Shown here: piece by piece, positions 17,141 to 27,046 of the stretch | Position numbering within the stretch: the first letter of the stretch is position 1 | Layout of the letters: every line of letters begins with the position of its first letter | DNA from: Gordonia westfalica | GTDB lineage: Bacteria; Actinomycetota; Actinomycetes; Mycobacteriales; Mycobacteriaceae | Length of the DNA: 64,000 nt | Direction of reading: 5' to 3' | NCBI RefSeq assembly: GCF_900105725.1 | Contig: NZ_FNLM01000034.1 | Span: 62,001-126,000, forward strand | Program-made: the position numbers and the translations under genes | The notes under the pieces: generated by a model | Told to the model about the DNA's origin: nothing | The model's input: only the letters and a program-made list of their open reading frames with translations | Databases searched by the model: none

Positions 17141-17491
17141 ATGAGTCTCACAGTGGGCATGATCACCGTCGACACCCTTGCGCCGATGCCGCTCGCGACC
17201 TGGTGGGCCGACGCCCTCGGCGGCCGGATCGTCCAGGAGAACGACGGCTTCTTCGTCGTCGTCGCCCTCGCCGAGGGTGCGCCGCTCCTGGCATTCCAGC
17301 AGGTCGACGACCCGACCCCGGGGAAGAACCGCATCCACCTCGACCTCACGACGGACGAGCGCGAAGCGGAGGTCGAACGGCTCATCGCCGCCGGCGCGAC
17401 CAAGATCGCCGACCACGAGATGCCTGACTTCGCCTGGGTGACACTGGCCGACCCCGACGGCAACCAGTTCTGCGTCGCCGGTCAGCACTAG
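17141..17491 (+). CDS. VOC-superfamily (glyoxalase/bleomycin-resistance-like) protein
   Basis: A 116-residue vicinal-oxygen-chelate protein built from two beta-alpha-beta-beta-beta units. MITVDTLAPMPLATWWADALGG is the first unit, NRIHLDLTTDEREAEVERL and FAWVTLADPDGNQFCV close the second; the IHLDL and GNQFCV ends are family hallmarks. It is too short for bioactivity to be predicted. I chose the ATG at 17141, which gives the usual family N terminus, over upstream in-frame codons. The gene precedes mug by 38 bases on the same strand and diverges from the SARP gene. Confidence 0.8.
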   Translation: MSLTVGMITVDTLAPMPLATWWADALGGRIVQENDGFFVVVALAEGAPLLAFQQVDDPTPGKNRIHLDLTTDEREAEVERLIAAGATKIADHEMPDFAWVTLADPDGNQFCVAGQH

Positions 17492-17517
17492 CCCCCGGAA
17501 CGCCGAGGCCCGACGTC

Positions 17518-17523
17518 TAGCCT
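17518..17523 (+). promoter_or_regulatory. Candidate -10 of a leaderless transcript (mug)
   Basis: TAGCCT lies 6 bases before the ATG at 17530. The intervening CGGGGG is too close to the ATG to work well as a ribosome binding site. Confidence 0.3.
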
Positions 17524-17529
17524 CGGGGG

Positions 17530-18093
17530 ATGGGATTCACCAGGGCCGAGTTGCTCGAGTATCGGGACCGCACCGTCGCCGACCTCATCGGCGACGACTG
17601 TCGGTTGCTGTTCGTCGGCATCAACCCGGGATTGTGGACCGCCGCCACCGGTGCCCATTTCGCTCGGCCCGGCAATCGTTTCTATCCGGCGCTGGCCCGC
17701 GCCGGCATCGTCGATCGGGTGATCGACGCGTCGCAGGGCATGTCCGACGCCGACGCCGAACTGCTGACCGGGCGCGGGATCGGCATCACCAACGTCGTCG
17801 CCCGTGCCACTGCGACCGCCGCGGAACTCACCGTCGACGAGTTGCGCGACGGTGGTCGCCGGTTGCGGGAGCGCGTGCGCGAGATCGGTCCGCGGGTCGT
17901 GGCGGTCGCCGGGATCACCGCGTACCGCAGCGCCTTCGGGCGGCGCGACGCGGTGTCGGGCCGTCAGGAAGAGACCTGGGACGGGGCCCAGCTCTGGGTG
18001 GTTCCGAACCCCAGCGGACTCAACGCGCACGAGACCGTCGACTCGCTGGCTGCCGCGTACCGGGAGGCCGCGGTCGCGGCCGGCGTGGTCTGA
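17530..18093 (+). CDS. mug: Mismatch-specific uracil/thymine DNA glycosylase Mug
   Basis: A 187-residue G:U/G:T mismatch DNA glycosylase of the UDG superfamily. The catalytic motif GINPGLWTAATGAHF is at residues about 30-45, with Asn supplying the attacking water as in Mug/TDG enzymes, and the DNA-wedge motif NPSGLNAH is near residue 159. It starts base-excision repair by removing uracil or thymine opposite guanine, which fits a high-GC genome exposed to cytosine deamination. Family length is about 165-190, so the protein is complete. Confidence 0.85.
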   Translation: MGFTRAELLEYRDRTVADLIGDDCRLLFVGINPGLWTAATGAHFARPGNRFYPALARAGIVDRVIDASQGMSDADAELLTGRGIGITNVVARATATAAELTVDELRDGGRRLRERVREIGPRVVAVAGITAYRSAFGRRDAVSGRQEETWDGAQLWVVPNPSGLNAHETVDSLAAAYREAAVAAGVV

Positions 18094-18104
18094 CCAGGCG
18101 TGGT

Positions 18105-18155
18105 CGAAAGCGCCCCTGGAAAGCGCACCTGGAAAGCGCACCTGGAAAGCGCCCT
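18105..18155. repeat. Four tandem copies of a 13-base unit
   Basis: Units 18105-18117, 18118-18130, 18131-18143 and 18144-18155 follow GGAAAGCGCACCT; the two central copies are identical and the outer ones differ by one or two bases. They lie in the 153-base gap between the convergent mug and DUF503 genes, together with a palindrome CGACAC-a-GTGTCG (18171-18183). Confidence 0.85.
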
Positions 18156-18246
18156 GTGCAGCGGGTCCGCCGACACAGTGTCGACGGGCAGCCTCTGGAG
18201 GGTCGGTTTCAGGGGCGGTTTGCGGCCGGACGGTGGGGGTCGGGAC

Positions 18247-18543
18247 TCAGAGGTCTTCGGAGTAGATGATCCGGCGTCGCACCGAGAGCAGTTCCACCTC
18301 GGGATGGTCGGCGGCAGATCTCTCGACCGCGTCGAGCACGTCGACGACGTGGGTCCGGTCGGCCGCGACCACACTCGTTCCGATCACCGCGCGCCGATGC
18401 ATGTCGAGGTGGCCGACCTCGGCCGCCGACACCGCGAATCGGCGACGGAGTTCGGCGACGATCGGCCGGACGACGGATCGTTTCTGCTTCAACGAGTGCA
18501 CGTCACCGAGGCGATAGTCGAACTCCGCGAACCCGATCCACAT
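18247..18543 (-). CDS. DUF503 (YlxP-like) protein
   Basis: A 98-residue protein of the DUF503/YlxP family, ferredoxin-like in fold. Family hallmarks are MWIGFAEFDYRL at the N terminus, HSLKQKRSVVRPIVAELRRRF (residues about 16-36) and FAVSAAEVGHLD just after it. In many bacteria the gene sits with ribosome maturation genes, but not here. It lies 10 bases downstream of ppk2 on the same strand, so the two are probably co-transcribed. Its function is not established. Confidence 0.8.
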   Translation of the reverse strand: MWIGFAEFDYRLGDVHSLKQKRSVVRPIVAELRRRFAVSAAEVGHLDMHRRAVIGTSVVAADRTHVVDVLDAVERSAADHPEVELLSVRRRIIYSEDL

Positions 18544-18553
18544 CAGAATCCCA

Positions 18554-19384
18554 TCAGTTGTCGGTGCGGATCAGCGTCGCCACGTGGTCTGGAACGTACT
18601 TGGACAGCGACCGCGGCGGCCGGTGATAGTTGCCCGTCTCGATCGGCTTCTTCGGCAACGTCACCTGCGGACGCGGTACCTCTCCGTAGTCGATGCTGTC
18701 GAGCAGGTGGGAGATCATGTTGAGCCGCGCGTGCTTCTTCACGTCGGATTCGACGACGTACCAAGGGCTCAGGGCAGTGTCGGTGTGCACCATCATCTCG
18801 TCCTTGGCGCGCGAGTAGTCCTCCCAGCGGTACACCGACTCGAGGTCCATCGGACTCAGCTTCCACTGCCGCACCGGATCTTTCATGCGTTGCCGGAACC
18901 GCTTGAGCTGTTCGTCGTCGGAGACGGAGAACCAGTACTTGCGCAGGATGATGCCGTCGTCGAGGAGCATCTGCTCGAAGATCGGTGTCTGCCGCAGGAA
19001 TCGGGTGTGTTCCTCGGGCGTGCAGAACCCCATGACCTTCTCGACTCCGGCACGGTTGTACCAGGACCGGTCGAACAGCACGATCTCGCCGGGCGCCGGC
19101 AGATGCGCGACATAGCGCTGGTAGTACCACTGCCCACGTTCGCGATCCGTGGGTGCGGGGAGGGCGGCGACCCGCGCGATGCGAGGACTCAGGTACTGGG
19201 TGATGCGCTTGATGGTGCCGCCCTTGCCTGCGGCGTCGCGGCCCTCGAAGACCACCACGACGCGAGCACCGGTCGCGCGCACCCATTCCTGGAGTTTGAC
19301 CAGCTCGGTCTGTAGCCGGAACAGCTCCGCCTCGTAGACCTTGTCGGAGACCTTCTGAGGTTTCTGCTTGTCCTTCTTGGGCAT
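18554..19384 (-). CDS. ppk2: Polyphosphate kinase 2
   Basis: A 276-residue PPK2-family kinase, which transfers phosphate between polyphosphate and nucleoside di- or monophosphates. Walker A-like EGRDAAGKGG is at residues 47-56, Walker B is VLFDRSWYNR near 107, and the lid segment with FCTPEEHTRFLRQTP follows. The C-terminal block RPPRSLSKYVPDHVATLI is typical. Direction and nucleotide preference cannot be read reliably. TACTCT lies 6 bases before the ATG with no Shine-Dalgarno sequence, so the transcript is probably leaderless; DUF503 follows in the same operon. Confidence 0.9.
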   Translation of the reverse strand: MPKKDKQKPQKVSDKVYEAELFRLQTELVKLQEWVRATGARVVVVFEGRDAAGKGGTIKRITQYLSPRIARVAALPAPTDRERGQWYYQRYVAHLPAPGEIVLFDRSWYNRAGVEKVMGFCTPEEHTRFLRQTPIFEQMLLDDGIILRKYWFSVSDDEQLKRFRQRMKDPVRQWKLSPMDLESVYRWEDYSRAKDEMMVHTDTALSPWYVVESDVKKHARLNMISHLLDSIDYGEVPRPQVTLPKKPIETGNYHRPPRSLSKYVPDHVATLIRTDN

Positions 19385-19390
19385 GGGAAG

Positions 19391-19396
19391 AGAGTA
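19391..19396 (-). promoter_or_regulatory. Candidate -10 of a leaderless transcript (ppk2)
   Basis: TACTCT on the minus strand, 6 bases before the ATG at 19384, without a Shine-Dalgarno sequence. Confidence 0.35.
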
Positions 19397-19411
19397 CGGG
19401 CTGCGGGCCGA

Positions 19412-20395
19412 TCAGGGGGTCAGAGCGGCATCGCGTTCGGCTTCGAGTTCGGCGACCGATGCGTCGATCCGTGCTCGGGAGAACTCGTTGATGTCGAGCC
19501 CCTCGACGATCTCCCATTCCCCGCCGACCGAGCGGACCGGGAACGAACAGACGATGCCCTCGGGCACGCCGTAGACGCCGGGCGACGGCAACGCGGTGGA
19601 CGTCCAGTCATCGGCGGGGGTGCCGAGCACCCAGTCGTGGACGTGGTCGATGGTCGCGTTGGCCGCAGAGGCCGCCGAGGACGATCCGCGCGCCTCGATG
19701 ATCGCGGTGCCGCGGCGGGCGACGGTCGGGATGAAATCGTCGACGAGCCAGTCGCGGTCGGCGGCGAGGTCGGCGCCGCTTCGGCCGCCTGCGCGTGCGT
19801 GGAAGATGTCGGGGTACTGCGTCGCGGAGTGATTGCCCCAGATGGTGACCCGGCTGATCTCGCCGACCTCGACCCCGGCGCGGTGGGAGAGCTGGGCGAT
19901 CGCGCGGTTGTGGTCGAGGCGGGTGAGTGCGGTGAACCGCTGCGGGGGAACCTCGGGTGCGTGTGCCGCGGCCACCGCGGCGTTGGTGTTGGCGGGATTG
20001 CCCACCACGATCACCCGGATGTCCTCGTCGGCAACCTCGTTGATCACCGATCCCTGCGCGGCGAAGATGTCGGAGTTGGCGGCGAGCAGATCGGCGCGTT
20101 CCATGCCCTTGGAACGTGGGCGAGCGCCGATCAGCAGTGCGAAACCGGCACCGTCGAAGGCCTTGCGCGGGTCGTCGAAGACGTCGACGGACTTCAGCAG
20201 GCCGAAGGCGCCGTCGTCGAGTTCCATGGCGGTGCCCACGGCGGCGGGAACCGCCTGGGGCAACTCGAGGAGCCGGAGTGCGACGGGGCGGTCGTGACCG
20301 AGCATCGCGCCGGCGGCGATGCGGAACACACTGGCGTACCCGATGCTCCCGGCCGCACCCGTCACCGTGACGACGGCCGGCGCAGCGTGGCTCAC
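19412..20395 (-). CDS. mdh: Malate dehydrogenase
   Basis: A 327-residue NAD-dependent malate dehydrogenase of the TCA cycle, cytosolic type common to actinobacteria. The Rossmann motif GAAGSIGY is at residues 13-20, [10 protein letters not shown] near 128 is the substrate loop, and LTRLDHNRA with [11 protein letters not shown] (catalytic Asp/His pair) lies between about 155 and 190. I chose the GTG at 20395, which overlaps the stop of the META gene (GTGA), because it gives the family N terminus [11 protein letters not shown]; a longer in-frame start would run into the META gene. Translation is probably coupled to that upstream gene. Confidence 0.9.
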   Translation of the reverse strand: MSHAAPAVVTVTGAAGSIGYASVFRIAAGAMLGHDRPVALRLLELPQAVPAAVGTAMELDDGAFGLLKSVDVFDDPRKAFDGAGFALLIGARPRSKGMERADLLAANSDIFAAQGSVINEVADEDIRVIVVGNPANTNAAVAAAHAPEVPPQRFTALTRLDHNRAIAQLSHRAGVEVGEISRVTIWGNHSATQYPDIFHARAGGRSGADLAADRDWLVDDFIPTVARRGTAIIEARGSSSAASAANATIDHVHDWVLGTPADDWTSTALPSPGVYGVPEGIVCSFPVRSVGGEWEIVEGLDINEFSRARIDASVAELEAERDAALTP

Positions 20396-20886
20396 GAGTA
20401 CTTCTCCGTGAGCAGGACCTGCGTCCCAGCTCCTGACAGCACCAGCGCGTGACCCACCGAATACCAGGTGAGCGGCTCTCGGGTGAACGTGGCGATCCAG
20501 TCGTCGGCACCGGCGCGCGGACCGGGGCACGCCATCATCGTCGAGGCGAGGGAGCCGAGCCGCAGTACCGACCCGTCGACCTGCATCTCGCCGACGTGCC
20601 GGTTGCAACCGGCGAACAGCGAGATCCGATTGGCGGCCGGGAAGGTCACCTGAAGGGGGCCTCCGCCGGGAATCTGGGGACCGGTCACGGCTGTCGCCGA
20701 GTAGGACTTGCCGACGAACGGCGGCGCCGACGGTGCGGCGTGGCCTGATCCGGCGCCCGATATGCCGAGACCGGACACGAACAATATCGCGCTGACCAGC
20801 GCAACAGTGCGTAAGCTGATGCGATGTTCGCGGACAGGGCGATGTACGCGTGCCGTCTGACGGCGATCCCCGTGGCTCACGTTCAT
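20392..20886 (-). CDS. Secreted META-domain protein
   Basis: A 164-residue exported protein. An Arg-rich N region precedes a hydrophobic segment, [18 protein letters not shown], and a likely cleavage site near GHAAPSA. The mature part resembles the META (HslJ-like) domain: [22 protein letters not shown], then [11 protein letters not shown], and a final [18 protein letters not shown] domains occur in heat-shock or surface proteins of unclear role. The start ATG at 20886 has no strong ribosome binding site; a GTG two codons on is also possible. It overlaps mdh by 4 bases. Confidence 0.7.
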   Translation of the reverse strand: MNVSHGDRRQTARVHRPVREHRISLRTVALVSAILFVSGLGISGAGSGHAAPSAPPFVGKSYSATAVTGPQIPGGGPLQVTFPAANRISLFAGCNRHVGEMQVDGSVLRLGSLASTMMACPGPRAGADDWIATFTREPLTWYSVGHALVLSGAGTQVLLTEKYS

Positions 20887-20936
20887 CACGGTAGCCGACC
20901 GGGTGGGGGATGCGATATGGCGTGGGGGAGCGAGAC

Positions 20937-22181
20937 GTGATTCCGGTGACGTGCCGAACCGAATATCTGACGGGTCGCCATCACAATTCCGCGAGCGGCG
21001 CATGGATCGTGATGATGGTCGCGCTCGTCGCGCTTGTGGGGCTCAACGTCGCCGGTGTCGACGGACTCGTCGTCTCGGCGGTGGTAGCCGGGCTTCTCGC
21101 CGTCTCCCTGGCCGCGGCCGCATACGGCCGACTCGGTGATCGGGGAGCCGTACTGCTCACGGTCGACGACGACACGGTCTACTTCGGCGACGAGGACCGC
21201 ACGCTGGTCTCGTACCCGCTGGCCGCACTGCGCTCGTTCGCGATCGGCGGGCCGGCCGACGACACCTCGCCGATGACCGGGCAGCGGGCGCAGCACCTCA
21301 CCGTGTCCGGGCAGAAGTACCTCAAGCTGACCTTCGCACGTGACCAACCGCGCGTCGGCACACGGACCGACGAGGACCTCGATTCCGACTTCTGGCGGGT
21401 CGCGATCAGCGAGGGAGATCCGGCGGCCACCGCGGTCATCGATCGACTGCGGATGCATGCGCCGCAACGTGTTTCGGCGCTGAAGAGTTCGACGCTGAAG
21501 AGTTCGACGCAGAAGAGTTCGGTGCAGAAGCAGGCGGCGCCACAGCAGGAGGCGGGAGCCGGCCGGTGGGAGAAGGCGTCGGTGCCGCCGGACCGTGACC
21601 CCGCGGACGACGAGAACTCACCTGTCGATCTGCGCCGGCCACGTATCGCCGACGCCGGATCGGATGAGGCCGCCCAGCGCCTGTGGGAGGAAGCGACCCG
21701 CCGGCACGACGAGGTCCTGGGCGTCTACGGCACCTATGAACTCGACCCGGCGCTGCTGCTGAAGTATCCGGCGGTCACCGACGTGACCGTCGAACAGACC
21801 CAGACCTTCCACCTCGCGCTCGACGAGGCCACCGCACTGCGCACCGATGCCTATCCGGGCAACCGTGGCCGCGCCGACGCCTACCAGCAATCCGTGGCCG
21901 CCCTGCGGCGGGCGTGGATCGCGTGCGAGAAGCACGGACGACGGATCGGCGCCGGCTATCTCGAACCCGCGGACCAGGACGCCCTCGGAACCGCCCTCAA
22001 GCTGTACAACCACGCCGCGGCGAGCAGCACGGCCGCCGAGCAGGCCACCTACTACGGCCGCGTCCGCGACATCGTCACCACGATGACCGACCGCGGTGTC
22101 CTGCATCCGCCGGAGGCCGCGGTCGCCGAACTGCACGCCGTCACGCGGCGCGCACTGGAGGCCGGCACCCCGAACGCGTGA
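20937..22181 (+). CDS. Conserved hypothetical membrane protein
   Basis: I do not recognise the family by function. The roughly 415-residue protein has two hydrophobic segments near its N terminus ([20 protein letters not shown] and [20 protein letters not shown]), then a soluble domain beginning [19 protein letters not shown] Lys/Ser/Thr linker comes from a 15-base DNA repeat, and a helical C-terminal domain of about 180 residues begins [20 protein letters not shown] placed the start at the GTG at 20937, which has GGGGAG 8 bases ahead; an ATG at 20910 would add nine residues but has a poorly spaced site. It diverges from the META-mdh pair and is followed after 27 bases by a nitroreductase gene. 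Confidence 0.7.
   Translation: MIPVTCRTEYLTGRHHNSASGAWIVMMVALVALVGLNVAGVDGLVVSAVVAGLLAVSLAAAAYGRLGDRGAVLLTVDDDTVYFGDEDRTLVSYPLAALRSFAIGGPADDTSPMTGQRAQHLTVSGQKYLKLTFARDQPRVGTRTDEDLDSDFWRVAISEGDPAATAVIDRLRMHAPQRVSALKSSTLKSSTQKSSVQKQAAPQQEAGAGRWEKASVPPDRDPADDENSPVDLRRPRIADAGSDEAAQRLWEEATRRHDEVLGVYGTYELDPALLLKYPAVTDVTVEQTQTFHLALDEATALRTDAYPGNRGRADAYQQSVAALRRAWIACEKHGRRIGAGYLEPADQDALGTALKLYNHAAASSTAAEQATYYGRVRDIVTTMTDRGVLHPPEAAVAELHAVTRRALEAGTPNA
21480..21530 (+). repeat. In-frame 15-base tandem repeat
   Basis: Three full copies of a 15-base unit (21480-21494, 21495-21509, 21510-21524) plus a partial fourth encode [15 protein letters not shown] and QKQAA in the linker of the membrane protein. The first two copies are identical at DNA level, which suggests recent slippage. 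Confidence 0.85.
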
Positions 22182-22208
22182 CCCGTCGACAATCTTTCGG
22201 AAGGAATC

Positions 22209-22916
22209 ATGATCGATCCGCCGATCTTCGACACGATGTCCACGATGCGCGCCATGCGCAGGCTCAAGCCGGACCCGGTGCCGGATGAGATCCTCACCGA
22301 ATTGGTCCGGGCCGCGACCTGGGCGCCCAGCGGTGGAAACACGCAGGGGTACCACTTCGTCGTGGTGACCGACCGGGCTCGGATCGCTGAGCTCGCGCAA
22401 CTCTGGAGTGCCGTCCACGACTTCTACGCCGCCTCCATGGCGCATGTCACGCCTCCGCTCACCACGGCCGAGAAGCACGCGAGAAACGTTGCCGCACTGA
22501 AGTTCCAGTGCGACCACTTCCACGAGACCCCGGCGGTGATCGTCGCCTGCTACGACAGCGGGGCCCTCGTCGATCAGGTGCGCGCCCATTTCGCGGACAC
22601 TCTCACGGCCGCGAGGAGCGTGGGACCGCGCCGTGCCCTTCGAGTCGTGCGAAACGTTCGTCGCGCCCTGGAGATGACCGAGGCGGCGAGTGTCTATCCG
22701 GGAGTGGAGAACCTGCTGCTGGCGGCCCGTGCTACAGGCCTCGCTGCGGCGATGACCACGTGGCACCTGATGCTGGAACAGGAGTTCAAGGCGGTGCTGG
22801 GGATTCCGCGGCGGGTCAAGACGTTCGCGATCATCCCGATCGGTTGGCCGCGTGGCCGTTTCGGGCCGGTCACCCGGTATGACCCGGAGACAGTCATCCA
22901 CCGTGACCGCTGGTGA
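22209..22916 (+). CDS. Nitroreductase-family FMN oxidoreductase
   Basis: A 235-residue flavoprotein of the nitroreductase superfamily. SMRAMRRLKPDPVPDE-type N terminus (residues about 11-27) carries the Arg residues that bind the FMN phosphate, AATWAPSGGNTQGYHFVVV (about 36-54) is the family signature, and GVENLLLAARATGLAAAMTT near 165 is the second flavin-contact region. It would reduce nitro compounds, quinones or enones with NAD(P)H; the substrate is unknown. A clear GGAAGG site precedes the ATG by 5 bases. It follows the hypothetical membrane protein gene by 27 bases, so they may share a transcript. Confidence 0.85.
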   Translation: MIDPPIFDTMSTMRAMRRLKPDPVPDEILTELVRAATWAPSGGNTQGYHFVVVTDRARIAELAQLWSAVHDFYAASMAHVTPPLTTAEKHARNVAALKFQCDHFHETPAVIVACYDSGALVDQVRAHFADTLTAARSVGPRRALRVVRNVRRALEMTEAASVYPGVENLLLAARATGLAAAMTTWHLMLEQEFKAVLGIPRRVKTFAIIPIGWPRGRFGPVTRYDPETVIHRDRW

Positions 22917-22955
22917 GGCACAACCGGCGGGCGCACCACCCGGAGGTCGCGGAGA

Positions 22956-24494
22956 TCAGTAGTGCCCGGCCTTGATGAACTGTCCGTCGAGGGTGTACAT
23001 GCCCTTCGATGCGTCGACCCGTGCCATCTCGACGCGGATGGCGAGAGGCGGCTCGTCGGTGAACGGCGGGTCCGACACCTCGATGGCCACTGCGCCGCGG
23101 TCGTATTCGGGGATCGAACCGCGCTTCATCGCGTCGTCGCGCACCCGGTCGAACACTTGCGGTGAGACGGCGTCGAACGCGAAACCGTCTGGTCGGTATC
23201 TCCCCGTGTTGCCGCTGGCTTCCGGGAAGGTGCCGGGCGCGACCACGATCTGCCCGCTGCGTGTGGGCGTCGTGTACCGGAACAGGACACCCCCGCTGCT
23301 CTGGATGCTGCTGGCGCTGATGATCGGGGTGTTGTCGGCGATGCCGCGGATCACGAACTCGTCGAGGACGGGCGCGTCCGGTGGGAGATCGGCGACGCCC
23401 AGCGCGTCGCGGGCGACGCCGAAGGCGGCGTCGAAGTCCGCGGGGTCGAAGAACTGCGCGACGGTACCGTCGGTGCGCGCCTCGATCTCGACGTCGTGGA
23501 TGAAAGTGTCTGCGGGATCGAAGGAACCGGTGAGGACGACCGGCTCGTTCGGCTCGGGGCGCTGTATCTCGAACCCGTTGAGCTCGGCGTCCGGCACGAT
23601 CGGCGAGACCTCCGCCGACATCGACCCGGCGATGTCCCCGAGCGAACCGGGGTTGATCGTCGCGGCGTCGAAGGTCTTGTCCGCCCGGTCCATGGTGGGC
23701 ATCGCCGATGCATTCGAACCGCCGTCCCAGACATTGATGTTCGTCGCGCGGCCGTTCGTGGGGTCGAACACGATGGCCTGGTCGGAACTCGAATCGAGGT
23801 TGTAGCTCAGGCGCAGCACATTTCGGGTGGAACCGGGTCCCAGGTGCTCGACGATCTCGTCGAGAAGTCGCTGATGGCGTGCGGCGAGCGTGACCTCCGC
23901 GTCGTCCGCGGGTGCGTCGACGACGGATCCGGACGACTGCAGCGACCGGACCGAGATCGTCCAGTTGTCCGCGACGCCGAACAGCAGGGCGCACGCGGTC
24001 ACGAACGTCACCGCGGGGTAGATGACCGCCCACCGGCCGGGATGGTCGTCGAATTCCGGGGTGTCCGCCTGATCGCGGGGCGGCAGCTGATCGGGTGGCA
24101 GCGTCGTGAACGGGCTCGAGGCCAGCGCCTGGAAATGCCCCTTGGTCATCGACGTGATCCAGCGCGCCTCGTACGCGGTGTCATTCGGCGGGTTGATCGT
24201 CGCGGTGACCATCGTGGGTTGCAGATCGTCGGAGCCGAGGCTGCTGCGGGTGAGGGCCCCGACCTCGATCTGCGGCGCGTCCCGGGTCACACCGCGACGG
24301 AACTCGGGCAGTTCGGACACGCGCGAGGCCCGCGGGCTGATCGCGACACCCAGGAAGACCAGCGGGATCCCGATGAACAGTGCGACCCACCAGGCGTTGA
24401 ACGCGCCGAGGCCGACGCCGGTCGCCACCACCAACCCGGCGAGAACGGCCCGGACGAGACGCAGGCGTGTTCTGCTCGAGAAGGTCGCGCTCAT
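22956..24494 (-). CDS. Conserved hypothetical membrane protein with large extracytoplasmic domain
   Basis: A 512-residue protein without a family I recognise. Two hydrophobic segments near residues 15-50 (LVRAVLAGLVVATGVGLGAF, then WWVALFIGIPLVFLGVAI) and a third near 152-175 (WAVIYPAVTFVTACALLFGV) are followed by about 330 hydrophilic residues that probably lie outside the membrane and include several beta-rich blocks such as EPVVLTGSFDPADTFIHDVE. It ends with YTLDGQFIKAGHY. AGGACGG before the ATG is a good ribosome binding site. It converges with the nitroreductase gene and diverges from secA2. Confidence 0.65.
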   Translation of the reverse strand: MSATFSSRTRLRLVRAVLAGLVVATGVGLGAFNAWWVALFIGIPLVFLGVAISPRASRVSELPEFRRGVTRDAPQIEVGALTRSSLGSDDLQPTMVTATINPPNDTAYEARWITSMTKGHFQALASSPFTTLPPDQLPPRDQADTPEFDDHPGRWAVIYPAVTFVTACALLFGVADNWTISVRSLQSSGSVVDAPADDAEVTLAARHQRLLDEIVEHLGPGSTRNVLRLSYNLDSSSDQAIVFDPTNGRATNINVWDGGSNASAMPTMDRADKTFDAATINPGSLGDIAGSMSAEVSPIVPDAELNGFEIQRPEPNEPVVLTGSFDPADTFIHDVEIEARTDGTVAQFFDPADFDAAFGVARDALGVADLPPDAPVLDEFVIRGIADNTPIISASSIQSSGGVLFRYTTPTRSGQIVVAPGTFPEASGNTGRYRPDGFAFDAVSPQVFDRVRDDAMKRGSIPEYDRGAVAIEVSDPPFTDEPPLAIRVEMARVDASKGMYTLDGQFIKAGHY

Positions 24495-24676
24495 CGGCCG
24501 TCCTGGTGTCGAGGGAGCAAGGTGCGAGATGGGTGAGGGGCGAAACGGGTGGCCTGATCATAATGTCGCCGACCCCGCTCTACCAGGGGCCGCGTACCGT
24601 TGTTGCTGACCTGACGGCCCGGAGCGGCGCGACGGGTCGGGTAGTTGGCCGGTAAACGATCAGGAGAAGTGTTTCG

Positions 24677-27046
24677 GTGGGAAAGCTGACCAACAGCATG
24701 TGGCGACTTCTGGGCGCCCAGTCGACTCGTAACCAGTCGAAGTCGCTGAGTGTGATCAAGGAGGCTGACGCCCACACCGATTGGGCAGCCGAACTCGACG
24801 ACGACGCTTTCGTCGGCGAGGCCGAGAAGCTCGACATCGGGGCCGATGCGGGCGACCGGGCCAAGTTCCTGGCGCTGGTCCGCGAGGCCGCGGACCGCTC
24901 GATCGGACTGCGTCCGTTCGACGTCCAGCTGCAGGGCGCGCTGCGCCTCCTCGAGGGCGACATCGTCGAGATGGCCACCGGTGAGGGCAAGACGCTCGCC
25001 GGCGCGATCGCCGCGGTCGGACATGTGCTCGAAGGGCATCAGGTCCATGTGATCTCGGTCAACGACTATCTCGCCACCCGCGATGCGGAGTGGATGAAGC
25101 CGCTCTTCGACGTCTTCGGCATTGCCGTGCATGCCATCTCGGAGAACTCCAGCCGCGAGGAGCGTCGACGCGCCTACGCCGGCGACGTCACCTACGGATC
25201 GGTCAACGAGATCGGTTTCGACGTTCTCCGCGACCAGTTGGCCCAGTCGGAGGCCGACCTCGTCTCGCCCAAGCCCGACGTCGCGATCATCGACGAGGCC
25301 GACTCGGTCCTCGTCGACGAGGCGCTCGTTCCGCTGGTGCTGGCCGGCTCGACCGAGACCGAGGTGCCCGACCAGGCCATCCACGATGTCGTCTCGCGCA
25401 TGAAGAAGAAGCACTACGAGGTCGACGCCGAGGGTCGCAACGTGACGCTCACCGACGAGGGTGCGGCCTTCGTCGAGGAGGAGCTCGGCGGGATCGACCT
25501 CTACAGCGAGGAGCACGTCGGCTCCACTCTCGTACACGTGAGCATCGCGATGCACGCGCACTACCTGCTCGAGCGCGACATCCACTACATCGTGCGCGAC
25601 GGCGGGGTCCACCTGATCAACGCCTCGCGTGGTCGGGTGGCGCAGCTGCAGCGCTGGCCGGACGGCGTCCAGGCGGCCGTCGAACTCAAGGAAGGTCTCG
25701 CCCAGACCGACTCCGGCGAGGTCATCGACACCATCACCGTGCAGGCGCTCATCGGTCGCTACCCCAAGGTGTGCGGCATGACCGGTACCGCGCTGGCCGC
25801 CGGTGAGCAGTTCCGCCAGTTCTACGAGCTGCGGGTGTCACAGATCCCGCCGAACACCGAGAACATCCGGACCGACCTGCCCGACCGCGTCTACGACACC
25901 AAGGCCAACAAGGTCGAGGCGATCGTGGCCTACGTCAAGGAGATCCACGAGACCGGTCAACCGGTCCTCATCGGCACCCACGACGTCGCCGAGTCCGAGG
26001 AGCTGGCGTACTTCCTCGAGAAGGCCGGTGTGTCCTCGGTTGTGCTCAACGCCAAGAACGACGCGCAGGAGGCCAAGATCATCGCCGAGGCCGGCGCACG
26101 TGACGCGGTGACGGTCTCCACCCAGATGGCCGGCCGTGGTACCGACATCCGTCTCGGCGGCTCGGCCGACGACTCCGCCGCCCGCGACGAGGTCGTCGAA
26201 CTCGGCGGTCTGTGCGTGGTCGGTACCGGACGACACGACACCGAACGCCTCGACAGCCAGTTGCGCGGTCGCGCGGGCCGTCAGGGCGACCCGGGCACGT
26301 CGGTCTTCTTCTCCAGTCTCGAGGATCCGGTCGTCACCAAGAACCTTGCCTTCAAGCGTGATCCGGTGTCGCCCAACGACGACGGCTCGATGGGCAGCAA
26401 GGGCATCGATCTCATCGAACAGGCCCAGCGGATCGCCGAAGGCGTACGCCTGGAGTTGCATGCCAACACCTGGCGCTACAACAAGCTGGTGAACCAGCAG
26501 CGCGACATCATCGTCGACCGTCGGATGAAGATCCTGACCACCGACGCCGCGCTCGAGGAGCTCGCCGAACTCGAACCCGGGCGATACGCCGAACTGACGG
26601 GGGAGAAGACGGATTCGACCCAGGCGGCTTCGACGGAGGCGGACGAATCGGCGAAGCCCGACACCCCGGTCGAGACCGTGCCGCGCGACGTGCTCGTGCA
26701 GGCGGCCCGGGAGATCGTGCTCTACCACCTCGACCGGGCCTGGGCCGACCACCTGGCGTTCGTCTCCGACGTACGGGCCAGCATCCACCTGCGCTCGCTG
26801 GGCAAGGAGAGTCCGCTCGACGAGTTCCACCGGATGATCCTGGCCGAGTTCGCCGATCTGCCCGGGGGAGCGCTGGAGAAGGCGCGGGAGACGTTCCGGG
26901 AGGCCGTCATCACCGCCGACGGCGTCGACCTCGGATCCGCAGATCTGCACCGCTCGACGACGACGTGGACCTACATGGTGCACGACAACCTCTTCGCCTC
27001 CGGCGGTGCGAAAACACTCCAGGGCATCATCGGGATCTTCCGGTGA
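24677..27046 (+). CDS. secA2: Accessory preprotein translocase ATPase SecA2
   Basis: A 789-residue SecA-family ATPase that drives export of a subset of proteins across the membrane together with SecYEG. Walker A TGEGKT is at residues 101-106, the DEAD-like Walker [14 protein letters not shown] is near 208, and the second RecA domain has [15 protein letters not shown] and [13 protein letters not shown]. It is shorter than SecA1 (which is above 900 residues) and lacks the C-terminal zinc-binding tail, and its neighbours match mycobacterial secA2. The GTG start has AGGAGAAG 7 bases upstream. It overlaps pgsA2 by 4 bases. Confidence 0.92.
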   Translation: MGKLTNSMWRLLGAQSTRNQSKSLSVIKEADAHTDWAAELDDDAFVGEAEKLDIGADAGDRAKFLALVREAADRSIGLRPFDVQLQGALRLLEGDIVEMATGEGKTLAGAIAAVGHVLEGHQVHVISVNDYLATRDAEWMKPLFDVFGIAVHAISENSSREERRRAYAGDVTYGSVNEIGFDVLRDQLAQSEADLVSPKPDVAIIDEADSVLVDEALVPLVLAGSTETEVPDQAIHDVVSRMKKKHYEVDAEGRNVTLTDEGAAFVEEELGGIDLYSEEHVGSTLVHVSIAMHAHYLLERDIHYIVRDGGVHLINASRGRVAQLQRWPDGVQAAVELKEGLAQTDSGEVIDTITVQALIGRYPKVCGMTGTALAAGEQFRQFYELRVSQIPPNTENIRTDLPDRVYDTKANKVEAIVAYVKEIHETGQPVLIGTHDVAESEELAYFLEKAGVSSVVLNAKNDAQEAKIIAEAGARDAVTVSTQMAGRGTDIRLGGSADDSAARDEVVELGGLCVVGTGRHDTERLDSQLRGRAGRQGDPGTSVFFSSLEDPVVTKNLAFKRDPVSPNDDGSMGSKGIDLIEQAQRIAEGVRLELHANTWRYNKLVNQQRDIIVDRRMKILTTDAALEELAELEPGRYAELTGEKTDSTQAASTEADESAKPDTPVETVPRDVLVQAAREIVLYHLDRAWADHLAFVSDVRASIHLRSLGKESPLDEFHRMILAEFADLPGGALEKARETFREAVITADGVDLGSADLHRSTTTWTYMVHDNLFASGGAKTLQGIIGIFR

